Notes under the pieces: model-generated | Databases searched by the model: none | What the model saw: the letters and a program-made list of their open reading frames with translations, nothing else | Told to the model about the DNA's origin: nothing | Assembly: GCA_030068075.1 (NCBI GenBank) | Contig: CM057823.1 | Coordinates: forward strand, 12,620,485 to 12,684,484 | Reading direction: 5' to 3' | Length of the DNA: 64,000 nt | DNA from: Paguma larvata | Lineage: Eukaryota > Chordata > Mammalia > Carnivora > Viverridae | Part shown: positions 45,095-56,639 of the stretch, in pieces | Layout of the letters: the number at the start of each line of letters is the position of its first letter | Position numbering within the stretch: the stretch's first letter is position 1 | Made by a program: the position numbers and the translations under genes

Positions 45095-45262
45095 GTTTTG
45101 TTTTTTTCATTTTAGAACACAGAGGAGAAAGAGAGAGAGAGAGAATCTTAAGCTCCATAGAGCCCGATGAGGGACTCGATCTCATGACCCCAGGATCACG
45201 ACCTAAGCCTGAGCTGAAATCAAGAGTCAGATACTCAACTGACTGAACCACCCAGGCACCCC
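45095..45262 (-). mobile_element. Felid SINE
   Basis: Flanked by ACACCATGTGTTT / AGCACCATGTACTTT. Confidence 0.88.
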
Positions 45263-45277
45263 TAAGCACCATGTACT

Positions 45278-45508
45278 TTTTTTTTAATTTTTTTCTTTTT
45301 TCTAAATATGTATTTATTTTGAGAGAGAGAGCCACGTGCACATGAGCTAGAGACGGGCAGAGAGAGAGGGAGAAAGAGGATCCCAAGCAGGCTCTGTGCT
45401 GTCAGCGCAGAGCCCTATGCAGGGCTCAAACTCACAAACTGTGAGATCATGACCTGAGCTGGAACCACAGGGTCAGAGGCCTAACCAACTGAGCCACCCA
45501 GGCGCCCC
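45278..45508 (-). mobile_element. Felid SINE
   Basis: GA tract contains a GCCACGTGCACATGAGC insert. Confidence 0.92.
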
Positions 45509-45649
45509 AATCCTATCATGTATTTTTTATCTTAGGGGTCCTTGCACTGCTTCCCTCCCCCACCCCGGGTCTATAATAGGTTTGGAAGTAACCTTTTCCA
45601 AGTTATAGTCTTCATTCTCATCAGTTCCCAAATAGGTCTAGCCTGTGAG

Positions 45650-45770
45650 TGATCTGGCACAACAGCCTCCATTACACAAAGCACTGGGGAATGTGGAAGA
45701 TACGCGAGGCAGCACATTGTATAATATCTGGCACATTGTAGGCACTCAGCAGGTATTTGTTGAAGGGAAG
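45650..45770 (-). mobile_element. MIR/L2-like scrap
   Basis: Phrase TGGCACATTGTAGGCACTCA followed by GTATTTGTTGAAGG. Confidence 0.6.
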
Positions 45771-45779
45771 ACCAGGGTA

Positions 45780-46203
45780 CGGTTGACCCTTGAACTACAT
45801 GGGTTTGAATTCTGTGGGTCCACTTATATGTGGATTTTTTACAGTTACAATACTGTAAATGCATTTTCCTTCTGATTGTTTAAGTAACCTTTTCTCTAGC
45901 TTATCTTTTTTTAGTGAGCTCTATGCCCAAAGTGGGGCTTGAACTCACGACCCCAAGATCAAGAGTTGCAGTCACATGCTCTACCGACTGAACCAGTCAG
46001 GTGCGCCTCTAGCTTATTTTATTATAATAGTGCATATAACATACAGAATAATGTGTTAATAAAATACTTATGCTATCAGTAAGGCTTCTGGCCAACCATA
46101 GGCTATTAGCAGTTAAGTTTTGGGGGAGTCAAAAGTTACACAGGTGTTTTTTTTTACTGCATGGGGGGTCGGTGCCCCTAACTCCCACATTGTTCAAGCA
46201 TTA
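45780..46203 (+). mobile_element. MER2 DNA transposon, near full length
   Basis: Starts GGTTGACCCTTGAACTACAT, has TGTGGGTCCACTTATATGTG, and ends CCCACATTGTTCAAGC. Interrupted by a short SINE. Confidence 0.88.
45904..46006 (-). mobile_element. Short (tRNA-only) SINE inside MER2
   Basis: Perfect TSD CTCTAGCTTA on both sides. Confidence 0.92.
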
Positions 46204-46664
46204 ACACTACTTGCTTTCAAGTAATCATGTGGTTTGGAAAAAGAGATAAAATTCTACACAAATAACTGATTCAAAGCTGTGTGTTAATCACAGGGTGACC
46301 ATGTAACCTATTGATTAGAATGGGGCCCTTTTGTGAGTGAAAGGGGGCACAATTAATTGGGACAACAGGCACTAATTTGTACTGTTGCAGGAAAATGGGA
46401 AGGTGCCACCCTAAATAAGCATCATTGGAGAGGTGGAAGTACGCAAGTTTATAAGAGATGGAAATTGCCATTTTTCCGGGAAAACTGAAGGCTATGAGAA
46501 AGAAAGAGATTATAAAGGGCTTGGAATTTGGGATTGTGGAGGAGGTCAGAACATGTGGAAGGTACAATGAGGCGACTTGGTCAAAGTGCATGTGAGAAGC
46601 AGAGTTCTGTCTGGAGCATAAGGGTGAATATTGGTTTTGTGTAGAATAATTTTTGTAGAATATT

Positions 46665-47285
46665 CATACTGACTTACATCTTACATACCTGAAGATCTGG
46701 TTCTGTATTGTTGCATCACAAACTTTATGAAAGCTTAGTGGCTTAAAATAACAAACCACTTTTCTTTTCTTCTTTCTTTCTTTCTTTTTTTTTTTTTTTT
46801 TTATGTATCACAATTTTGTGGGTCCGGAATTGGAGCAAGACTGAGCTTGCAACGATGACTCTTGTGTTGGTGTTGACAAAGATCATTTGTTGGTATTCAA
46901 ATGGTAGATGGGCTGGTCTAGAGAGTCTAAAACCATCATTCATTCATGTCTGGCACTTAGACAAGGATGACCAATTGGAATGCTGGCCTTAGCTGGGTCT
47001 GTGAACCTGAGTGCCGACACGTAGCCTTTCCAGCTTAGCAGTCTGAGCATTAATGGACTTACATGGAAGCTCAGGGCTCTCAGAGATTGTTCCAAGATTC
47101 CCAGGCAGATGCTGCAAGCCTTATGATCTAACCATTGAGGTTCTAGAACATCACCTGCCACATGCTATTAGTTAAGCAAATCATTAAGGCCAGCCCAAAT
47201 TTATGAGGAAGTGAATTGGACTTCGCCTCCCAGTGGCAGGAGTGGTAAAGAATTTGTCAGCCTACTCGGTTTACAAGGCTTGACT
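46665..47285 (+). mobile_element. MLT1-like MaLR LTR, degraded
   Basis: Opening phrases TTGCATCACAAACTTTATGAAAG, shortened, and GCTTAGTGGCTTAAAATAAC resemble the start of MLT1. A poly-CT/T stretch (46,760-46,802) is inserted. Confidence 0.65.
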
Positions 47286-47798
47286 TAAACCACCATTGTG
47301 AAGACTTCTTTGATAGTTTTATGTATTATATGTTCCCTTAACACCTTGTCTCATAGGTTTTTGGTCACAAAGTAGGTTTGTACTATGTATTCACCTGGTA
47401 TATGTCATTTTACATTTAATGTCAATCAGTTTTATATTCTCAGTGTTGAGTTTCACAGCACTATTCCTGATATATCATGTAGCAACTTTGGCTGGAAGAA
47501 GGCAAAGGTGTGTTACTGTGTGACTTTTGACACTAAGGTAGTAGAAAAGGCCACCATTTTAATCCTTTATTTTTTTTGAAAAATTAGTAGGCAGGATATT
47601 CGGGTCTCCAACCAACTTTTCCCTTTCCATGAATCTGACCTGGATGTAGATGAAGAGCTGTTAGAGGTACATACGGAAGATTGTTTCCATTGAGCCTGAC
47701 TCCAAACTACTCTTATTGCCATTACCTTTGGTACAATATTTTAGCATGTTGATTCTTAAATGAAGATCAGAGTCCATGTTTTTTAAAGGTAAGAATGA

Positions 47799-47984
47799 TT
47801 GGGGTGTCTGGGTGGCTCCGTCGGTTGGGTATTCTACTCTTGATTTCATTTCAGGTCATGATTCCAGAGTCGTGGGATCGAGCCCCATGTCGGGCTCCGA
47901 CTGAGCATGGAGCCTGCTTGGGCATCTCTTTCCCTCTGCTCCTTCCCTCCCTCGAGTGTGCGCTCTTCTCTAAAAGTAAAAATA
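47799..47984 (+). mobile_element. SINE, first of a tandem pair
   Basis: Variant 3' half (CTCCGACTGAGCATGGAGCC). The TSD AAGGTAAGAATG precedes this copy and recurs only after the second SINE. Confidence 0.88.
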
Positions 47985-47985
47985 A

Positions 47986-48199
47986 GGGGCGCCTGGGTGG
48001 CTCAGTCAGTTAAGCATCCAACTTTTGATTTCCACCTAAGTCGTGATCTCATGGTTGGTGAGTTCAAACCGTGCATCGGGTTCTATGCTGACGGTGCAGA
48101 GCCTGCTGGGGATTCTCTCTCTCCTGCTCTCTTACCCCTCCCTGCTCCTTCTCCCTCTCTCTCTCTCTCTCAAAATAAACTTAAAAAATAAAAATTTAA
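47986..48199 (+). mobile_element. Felid SINE, second of a tandem pair
   Basis: Starts directly after the first copy's short A-tail. The closing AAGGTAAGAATG is at about 48,201-48,212. Confidence 0.92.
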
Positions 48200-48333
48200 G
48201 AAGGTAAGAATGCTTATATACAGTCATTTCTGTATTCTGTGTAGCATATTTTACATGCTATTTAATTTGTTGGGGCAGTGTCAAAAGGTAATGTGTTGGA
48301 TGCTAGGGCCGGCTTGTTTCTAGACTTTAAAGG

Positions 48334-48530
48334 TTTTTGTTTGTTTGTTTTTTAATGTTTATTTATTTTGAGAGAGAGTGTGCACACATGAGTGGGAGAG
48401 GGACAGAGAGAGAATCCCAAGCCGAATCTGTGCTGATAGTGCAAAGCCCAACACGGGGCTCACACTCACAAACCATGAGATTATGACCTGAGCCAAAGTC
48501 CAATGCTTAATGGAGCCACCCAGGTGCCCC
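48334..48530 (-). mobile_element. Felid SINE
   Basis: Flanked by CTAGACTTT on both sides. Confidence 0.92.
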
Positions 48531-48689
48531 TAGACTTTGTATAGTTTTATGGAAACAAGTCCCCTTTTAAATTCTTCATCTGTAAGTTGTAGTAGCCGAC
48601 ATTTGGTTTTTTTGGCTGTTCAGCATCTAGATTCCTTAAGTTTGGGAAATCCCAACCTTAATGAGCCGTGGAGACACAGCCCATTTCCC

Positions 48690-49095
48690 CATATAAACCT
48701 GAAAATGCCAGATGCATGTTTTCCCAGGCTGCCTTGCAGCTAGGGAGAAGGCACATGATATGGGCTTGGCCAATCAGATGTGCCCACCTCTGACTACTCA
48801 AATCAGTGATGCATAAAAATAGGGATAGGAGAATCCATTCTAGTAGCAGGTGATGGCAGCTGTGGCAACAGTATCAAGGGGTGGCCTGGCAGCAGTACCA
48901 GTCCCTCCCATGTCAGTTTCTAGCTGTGGTGGCTAGAACCCCATGGCAGCAATGGTGAGCTCACTGGCCCATTTCTGAATCATGGTTCTGGCCACCATGC
49001 CTGTAGCTGTTTAGCCTCAGGCTGGATCATCAGCCCTTCTGTGAGCCACCCTACAGACAACACGTTTCATTCTACTTAAATTAGCCTGTGTGAAT
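48690..49095. mobile_element. Probable ancient interspersed repeat, class unknown
   Basis: The phrase CCCAGGCTGCCTTGCAGCTA is one I associate with high-copy mammalian repeats. No ORF or terminal repeat was resolved. Confidence 0.4.
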
Positions 49096-49398
49096 TTCCA
49101 ATGTTTAAGAACTGTGACTACTAGTTTTATTTCCTAAAATAATCTTGAATTACAGGAAAGCTTATCTATTCTAGAACTTGTTGCATTGCCATTAAGTATT
49201 TGTTTCTCTTCCTTTGCTCCTTTCAAAGACAGGGAGCATGCTCTACTCTATATTTTCAATGTTTACTAAAATGCCCCATAGTTTTGAATGAATGAGAGTG
49301 GTGGAAGATGACAGTAGAGAATTAGAACATGCTGTTTGAAGAGGACTTTGATAAATGGATGAAAAGATGAGCAGTAAGGAATCATTAAAGATGGTGAT

Positions 49399-49525
49399 GG
49401 GGCACCTGGGAGGCTCAGTCGGTTAAGCATCCAACTCATGGTCTCAGCTCAGGTCTTGATTTCAGGGTTGTGAGTTCAAGCCCTGTGATAGGCTCTGCGC
49501 TAGGCACGAAGTCCACTTTTAAAAA
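49399..49525 (+). mobile_element. Short (tRNA-only) SINE
   Basis: Flanked by TTAAAGATGGTGATG / TTAAAGATGATGA. Confidence 0.88.
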
Positions 49526-49596
49526 ATGATAATTTAAAGATGATGAAAGGAAATGCCATCAAAGTGGGGTTGGAAGATTGAAGTGGAAGTAGGAAA

Positions 49597-49778
49597 GGGG
49601 CACCTGGGTGACTCAGTTGGTTAAGTGTTGGACTTCGGCTCAGGTCATAACCTCATGATTCATGGTTTGAGCCCCACATCGGGCTCTGTGCTGTCAGTGC
49701 AGAGCCCGCTTCATATCCTCTGTGTACCTCTCTCTGCCCCTATCCCCTCCTCAAAAATAAACAAACATTTAAAAAAAG
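49597..49778 (+). mobile_element. Felid SINE
   Basis: CT tract reduced; tail AAAATAAACAAACATTTAAA. Confidence 0.9.
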
Positions 49779-50559
49779 TGAAAACAGGAAAAAAGTGGAG
49801 AGTAGGGTGGGAGATCAGAAATGAGGCTGAGACTGTGTGAGGTAACAAAAGGTTTCGATTGGGGTGGTGGCAGCGGAATGGAAAGGGACATATACAAGAA
49901 AATTTGCAACAGAAGAATCAACAGGATTTGTAAACTGGTCGAACTTAGGGCTTGAGGGATAGGGAAGAGTCAACTAGCCCTGAAGTTTACAGCATAATGG
50001 ACTGGGAGAAATATGATGCTATTAATAGATCATTCATAAAATCCCAACAGGTGGAGAAAGTGGTTTAAAGAGGGCAGATGCCAAGTTCTGGATTTGTGGT
50101 CCCAGTATTTATCTGGATATGAAAAAGATGGAGTTTAGGAGAAAAGTCAGGAGTAGGAAGACAGATTTGTGAATTACATACTTGGAGGTCATAGTTAAAG
50201 CTACATATACATGTACACATACATACACATATACATACACAACCTTTAAAGCAAGAAGGCATGTTGAGAGAGGAGGCCAGAGTGTCAATATTGCCCACAC
50301 TGAGGGAGATAAGGAGCCAACACCTCAGAGGAAAGAGATGGAGCAGGAGTAGAGCCATGGGGAAAGAGCTCGAAGGAGAAAGAATGGTACACAGGAGGCC
50401 ACTGAGCCTAAAGACTTAAGAAAGCTACAGGAATTCACAGGAGTGTCAATCTTCTTTAGCCAAGGACCAAAGGAACCCCTGTTGTTGGATCAGTTGGGTT
50501 TGTTACTTCTTGCAGGAAAGGGTGACATGTGGTCATAGGATGTCTCAGCAAGAGGTTTT

Positions 50560-50764
50560 TTTGTTTCTCTTTAGTTGTTTGAGAGAGACAGAGACAGCGT
50601 GAGTGGGGGGCAGCCAGAGAGACAAGGAGAGGGAGAATCCCAAGCAGGCTCTGCGCGGACAGTGCAGAGCAGGACATGGGGCTTAAACCCATGAAATTGT
50701 GCGATCATGACCTGAGCTGAAACCAAGAGTCAGACACTTAACCAACTGAGCCACCCAAGCACCC
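50560..50764 (-). mobile_element. Felid SINE
   Basis: Target phrase CTCAGCAAGAGGTTTTTT lies before it and CTAGCGAGAGGTTTTTT after it. Confidence 0.92.
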
Positions 50765-50779
50765 TAGCGAGAGGTTTTT

Positions 50780-50977
50780 TAATGTTTATTTTTGAGAGAA
50801 AGAGTGTAAGCAGGATAGGGCCAGAGAGAGGAGGAGACACAGAATCTGAATCTGAAACAGGCTTCAGGCTCCAAGCTATCAGCACAGAGCCTGATATGGG
50901 GCTCAAACTCATGAACCGTGAGATCATGACCGGAGCTGAAGTCGGTTGCTTAATCAACTGAGGCACCTAGACACCCC
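50780..50977 (-). mobile_element. Felid SINE at the same target as the previous one
   Basis: The target phrase appears a third time right after it (CTCAGCAAGAG, 50,978-50,988). Confidence 0.92.
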
Positions 50978-51340
50978 TCAGCAAGAGTTCTAACAGACAA
51001 CCCATTACAAGAAATGGTCTTCCATTGGGTAACTTCGGGGAAAGTATCAGGAAGCAGAGGTTGATTCTAGATTGGTATTGTCAGAAAGCAGGCGGCAATC
51101 TTCTGATTTGATATTATAATACATGTTTGTAGGGAGGCAGCTCCCTACACATACACACATACACACACACCAGTTACTGGTAATTGGTAAAGAAGTAGCA
51201 ATGATTAATTCAGCAAGAGGGGGGTGTGTGGTATTTCATGCTGCATAGTGATCTTGACTAATGTGAGTGTTCTTTGAAATTTTATGTTTAACGGGAAAGA
51301 TACGATTTAGCTGGGAGCATCAGATTTGTTCTCAGACATC

Positions 51341-51398
51341 ATAGATAGATAAGATAGATAGGGATAGAGATAGATAGATCTCTATTATGATAGAGACC
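51341..51398. repeat. GATA-type microsatellite, interrupted
   Basis: Several GATA units broken by GG and CTCT. Confidence 0.9.
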
Positions 51399-51473
51399 AG
51401 AGAAAGGGGGAGTAGAGTTAAGGGAAAAATGGGACAGACAGGTTGAACATTCTACAAATATTTGCTGTGCTCC

Positions 51474-51690
51474 TTTTTTATTTTTAATGTTTATTTATGA
51501 GAGAGAGAGAGAGAGAGACAGAGCACAAGCAGAGGAGAGGCAAAGAGAGAGGGAGACACAGAATCTGAAGCAGGATCCAGGCTCTGAGCTGTCAGCACAG
51601 AGCCCGACATGGGGCTCGAACTCACAGACTGCAAGATCATGACCTGAGCTGAAGTTGGACATTTAGCCCACTGAGCCACTCAGGCGCCCC
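51474..51690 (-). mobile_element. Felid SINE
   Basis: Nearly consensus minus-strand copy. Confidence 0.93.
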
Positions 51691-52694
51691 TTGCTGAACT
51701 CTGTCTATAAGCCAGGTCCCAAAGCAGATAGAAGCTTTGGGTCAGGAAAGAAGCAGAGACCTTGCACTAAAACCAGAAGCTCCAGTTGAGGGGCGGGGAG
51801 GAAGGGAAGGAGGCACAAAGTGCTTTGAAGCCTAAAGATTCTGCGTCTTTGGCCTCTGGCTCTGTGACAGGCCATCTGCTGCCCGCGAGGCTCATCTAAT
51901 GTGTGCACATTAAAAGTATGTTAAAAGTGTCCACATCCTCTTTGCTGTCCTCAGACAAACGTGAGCTTTTCTTCCTAAATGTAGCCCTCTCCATTCACCA
52001 AATTTTGCCTGTTATGGGGAGGGAAAGCTGACAAGTGAACAGTGGAGTCAGAGCTGTGATACGGGAAGCACCCAGAGCTATGGAGCAAGCCAAGGGCAGG
52101 AGCAACCCATACTGAGGGGTCCAAGGAGGCTTTGGACTTGAGGTCTTGCCTTTTGTCTCTGCATCTTAAATTTCTCTTTATTGAATCAGAACCATTAACA
52201 TACACAATTCGGATACCTTAGCTCCCATTGAACCCAAATCCTTCCTTGACCCTGTATCCTCTCTTGCTTTATTACTTTGCATTTATTTCTAGCCAAACCT
52301 TAAAAGAATTGTCCAGACATTCTGTCTACTCCCTCAGTTCTCAGGCATTCATCTGAATTATGGAAACTGCCCTAGTGAAGGTCATTAATGACTACATGAT
52401 ATGAAATGATGATATGAAATGGTTAATTCTCCTAACCGTTAATTCTCAAGGTTTGTCTTGTAAGACCTCTCACCGGTATTTGACATTTGGTCAACACTTT
52501 TCTTGAAACTTCTTCACTTGCTTTCTGGGATACCCACTCCCTCTTGGTTCTGTTTCTCCTTCACGGACACCTTCTCAGCATCCTTGGTAGTCTTACTTCA
52601 GGTGTCCTAAAGGTCATTCCTTAGCCTTTTCTTCTCTCTGCATTTGCTTGGTAGATGACCTGATCCAGCTCCACAGCTTTAAATACTATCTCTA

Positions 52695-52904
52695 TGGGGC
52701 GCCTGGGTGGCTCAGTCGGTTGGGCGACCGACTTCGGCTCAGGTCATGATCTCGCGGTCTGTGAGTTCGAGCCCCGCGTCAGGCTCTGTGCTGCCGGCTC
52801 AGAGCCTGGAGCCTTCTTCGGATTCTGTGTCTCCCTCTCTCTCTCTGCCCTTCCTCCACTCACGCTCTGTCTCTATATCTCTCAAAAATAAACTTTAAAA
52901 AAAA
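52695..52904 (+). mobile_element. Felid SINE, young-looking, inside L2
   Basis: Perfect 14-bp TSD AAATACTATCTCTA; head identical to the consensus I infer from the other copies. Confidence 0.95.
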
Positions 52905-53429
52905 ATAAATACTATCTCTAGGCTGACTCCTACAGCCAACTGCTTACCCCACAACTCCACCTAGATATCTGATAGGTATTGTCAGCTTAATGTGGCCAAA
53001 CAAAACAATTTCCTCCTCCAGACTTGCTTCTTTCCCAACACAGCCCGTCTCATCGAATGGATCACCATTCATTCAGTTACTCAAAGCCACGATTTGTAGT
53101 CATCCTTGCCTTCACTCCTTAAGTGAAAGTCCTTATAATGGCTTGCAAGGCTTTATAAGATTTGCGCTGTTCCACACTGGCTTCCTCTCAATTCTTCAAA
53201 AATACAAAAACAAAAACAAAAACAAAAAAAACACCATCAGTTTGCTCTACCTAAAAAACTCCCCACACTCCCACACCCCATGGTTCACCTTTCCTCTTAC
53301 TTCAGGTCTAAGCTCAATTCTCACTTTATCAGAGGTGCTTTCTCTGATTCTGTCAAACCCTATCTGGTCCTTTCATATTCTTCATATTGCTACCCAACAT
53401 TATGTCATGGTTTTCCTATATATGAATAT

Positions 53430-53541
53430 AAACTAACGTAATATATAATTTATACAAATACATAATTTATATATTTATATATACAAATACACATTTTATA
53501 TGTCTACATATAGGTACAGGTGTATAGATATATTTGTGAGA
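53430..53541. repeat. AT-rich low-complexity tract
   Basis: Repeated ATATAATTTATA-like units leading into the CG/TG block. Confidence 0.85.
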
Positions 53542-53583
53542 GCGCGCGCGCGCGTGTGTGCGTGTGTGTGTGTGTGTGTGTGT
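53542..53583. repeat. Alternating (CG)n(TG)n tract
   Basis: Pure purine-pyrimidine alternation: GCGCGCGCGCGCG then TG units, about 42 nt, within AT-rich DNA. Confidence 0.95.
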
Positions 53584-54859
53584 CTATCTTCCCCACTAAA
53601 ATCGCTCCACTAGGTTAGGAACTTCGTATTGTTCATCTGTGTGTCCATATAGTGCTAGGGTAGAACCTAGATCATGGCATTTGTTGAGCAGGGAGAATAT
53701 GGCATGAGGTGATGGGCATGATGATTGGAACACTGCATCAAAGGGATTGGAGATGATACTGGAAAGCAGGTCAGGTTGGGATGTAGGTCCTTCAGAGGAG
53801 ACGGGACTTTATAATAGAGACCTGTGTCTGGGCAAAGTATTATTTTTGTTTAAGAAAGCTACCTGGAGAGAGTGGTGGTTCAACACCCAGCTTTGTGATG
53901 TGTTTAAAGGAGACTAGCCTGAATCTCAGATGAAGAGGAAGGGACTGGATGGAAAGGGGGCCATAAGGGTCTGTGGATGGGATGGGACTTTTGGGTAGGG
54001 CCGAGCACCCTAGTAGGTAAGAAGCTCCTTTCCAAAGGCAAAGGTGAAAGGGGTTAGTCAGAACTCAGAGATCAAGTTGAAGTACTCAAAAGGGAATCAA
54101 CCCAACAAATTACTCCAAAAGGAGTGAATTTGAAGGATGAGAATGAGTCCAGGAGTCCACTTTGTCAAAAGCATAAGGTAAAGGGTGGCATTGGATAGAT
54201 CTGGTGGATACACTATCTGTATATGTCCTTATCAGGAAGACAATGAGGATACTGACAGGCAAGGGGTTATTGAGAGAGCTGACTATGTCAGAAAAGGATG
54301 GTGTTGAAAGTAGATGTTGTGTCAGAATATCAGTTGACCACTTATGAAGAGTCTTGATGAGTCAGTAGGAAACAGGTTAGTACTTAGCTTCATAGCTTTA
54401 TAGGAGCAAAAGCTAAAAGTGTCAGTGAACTCACACTTTATCGGGCTGGGGAGGAATTCAATGGCTTTCAGCCATCAAGTTTATTCCTCACCCATGCTAC
54501 ATATTTATTATGGATGGACCACACTATGCTTCATATCATCTTCAGTCCAGCATCAGGTTGACGAAGTGCCCCAGTCTGGAATACGGCAGTGTCTTATGGC
54601 AGAGGGAAAGCAAGACAGTGTTTTTTTGAAGTTAGCTCTTAATTAAATCATATTGGATGTCACACCTGTCATTCTGTTCACATTCCATCAGCCAAAGCAA
54701 GTCACATGCCACTCTTGTGTTCAGGAAGAGGGGGTGAATAATTATGAACAATTATAGAATCTACCACAGATTTCATTGGATTTGGCAACTGGAAAAGCCA
54801 AATTGGTGATATCTGAAAAGAGTTTAACTGGAGAATTGGAATCTAATAATAATCATCAT

Positions 54860-55445
54860 CATAATACTGGCTATAATTTACTAATTACTTGCTATAGTTC
54901 ACATACTGTGGTGAGTGCTTTATATTTATTATCTCATTTTAATTCTCTTTATGGGTTCCTCCTCAATTTGTATGTTGAAACCTAACTCCCAATTGAGATG
55001 GTATTAGGAGATGGGGCCTTTGGGAGGTAATTAGGTTGAGAGGGTGGAGTGCTCATGATAGGATTAGTGCTTTATAAAAAGAGACAGGAGAGAGCTTGTT
55101 TGCTTTCTTTCTGTCTCTTTCTCTCTCACACACTCCAACCCCCCACCCCCCACCATGCGAGGACACAGCAAGAAGGCAGCCATCAGCAAACCAGGAAGCA
55201 GGCTCTCACCAGATACCAAATCTGCTTGGACTTTCCTCCAGAACTTGGAGAAATAAATGTTTGTTGTTTAAGCCAGTCACCCAGACTATGGTAATTTGTT
55301 ATAGCTGCCCAAACTGACTAAGACCATCCCCTCCATTACATTACAAATGAGGATTAGAGAGATCAGGTGCTGGCTAGAAAATGATGGAGCAGAGATTCGG
55401 GCTGGTTCCTTCTGGCTCCAAGGCCAGTATTTTAACCCCTGCGGA
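54860..55445 (+). mobile_element. MIR split by a MaLR LTR
   Basis: MIR 5' part at about 54,860-54,955 (TTATTATCTCATTTTAATTC) resumes at about 55,325 with ACAAATGAGGATTAGAGAGA and a CAGAGATTCGGGCTGG core. Confidence 0.7.
54955..55323 (+). mobile_element. Solo MaLR LTR (MST/MLT1A type)
   Basis: Contains GGTATTAGGAGATGGGGCC, GCGAGGACACAGCAAGAAGG and AGAAATAAATGTTTGTTGTT, with end CAAACTGACTAAGAC. The polyA signal AATAAA is at about 55,252. No internal retroviral sequence follows. Confidence 0.82.
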
Positions 55446-55749
55446 GTAAAAGTTACTCGATGGAGGCAATAGCAAATGTTTTCTTTTTGAAGAAATTTTG
55501 TGAGAGTGAGGGATGTAGGGTAGCATAATCTGCTACCACAAAATATGCCACTTTGGCATAAAGATTATTTTCATCTTAAGATAATTGAGAAGCAGATATT
55601 ACAAAGCTTTCTACCCTCCCTTCTATTTGCCTAAAAGTAGGACATAAATTATAAAGGTGTTCTAAAAAAAAAAAAAAAGGTGTTCTCCCTACTCTCTCTA
55701 CCAGGAAGGGCAAATGTAGTCACTGGAGACAACTTTAGTTTTTAAGGAC

Positions 55750-55944
55750 CTTATTTATTTAATATTTATTTTTGATAGAGGGAGTGTGAGCAGGGGAGGA
55801 GCAGAGAGAGAGGGGGACAGAGAATCCAAAACAGGCTCTGTGCTGACAGCAGAGAGCCTGATGTGGGGCTTGAACTCACAAACCGTGAGACTACAACCTG
55901 AGCTGAAGTTGGACACTTAAGCAAGTGAGCCACCGAGGTTCCCC
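55750..55944 (-). mobile_element. Felid SINE
   Basis: Flanked by AAGGACCTTA / AAGGATTTAA; probably inserted in the tail of the next element. Confidence 0.9.
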
Positions 55945-55947
55945 AAG

Positions 55948-56032
55948 GATTTAAGTAATCTCTATACCCAATGTGGGGCTTGAAGCTACAACCCTGAGAT
56001 CAAGAGATAAATGCTCTACTGACTGAGCCAGC
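55948..56032 (-). mobile_element. Short (tRNA-only) SINE
   Basis: Body CAATGTGGGGCTTGAAGC to head CTGAGCCAGCC; tail side displaced by the SINE at 55,750. Confidence 0.82.
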
Positions 56033-56639
56033 CATTTAGTTCTTTGGTTACTGCTCTTTTGTTAAGATGCTAAATAAGCTCAAGTTCTATCCACCCCTTT
56101 GAGTTACTCATCTCCAGGTACTCCCCCCCCCCTCGTGTATGTGTGATGCTCACTAATAAACTCGTCTTTCTTTTGTTAATTTATCTTTTATTAGTCTAAT
56201 TACAGGGCCCCTGCTGGAAAACTTACAACGGGGTAGGGAAAGAAAGACTTTTCATCCTTTATGGGATCAATGTTTGAGAAGGAAGCAGGGACCTGGGAAG
56301 ATATTTACAGGATTGGGTAGGTTAAGAAGGCTGGGGAAAGGTCTCTTAGGGAACAGAAACAGTTAATGCTAGGGAAATCCAGGACAGGTGATGAGCAAAA
56401 TACTTACTTTAGCTCTTGATTGTGTGGATGTGAGCTAATTTGCTTTTTTGAGCTAAATTTGCTAATTTGAGTATTTTGAGAATTTAGGTTTCTATTTCGT
56501 TTGTTGAGATAGATTAACAGGTGAGGGGAGTTGAAAGGCAGTTATTATTTCATGGTAGAATGAAGTAAACTTTTTTGTCTTACCGTAGTTTTCCTCTTCC
56601 AAGCAATTACATAATGTGAAAAATTAAGTTGTAAAATTA

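Larger units (their letters stand above)
52290..53690 (+). mobile_element. Long LINE-2 fragment (late ORF2 and 3' end)
   Basis: Phrases in the L2 order: CTTTCTGGGATACCCACTCC, GATGACCTGATCCAGCTCCA, TTTAAATACTATCTCTA, TTGTAGTCATCCTTGCC, AAAGTCCTTATAATGGCTTG, and a 3' end near 53,600. Degraded reading frame; a SINE and a microsatellite block are inserted. Confidence 0.8.
55525..56225 (+). mobile_element. LTR-like ancient repeat, same family as 5,285-6,055
   Basis: Starts GCTACCACAAAATATGCC and ends around CTAATAAACTCGTCTTTC and TTTTATTAGTCTAATTACAG, with an LTR-style AATAAA. Two SINEs are nested. Confidence 0.6.

Noticed and set aside
52990..53436. 148-codon plus-strand ORF
   Set aside because: Lies in LINE-2 sequence with an (AAAAAC)n stretch; not a conserved protein.
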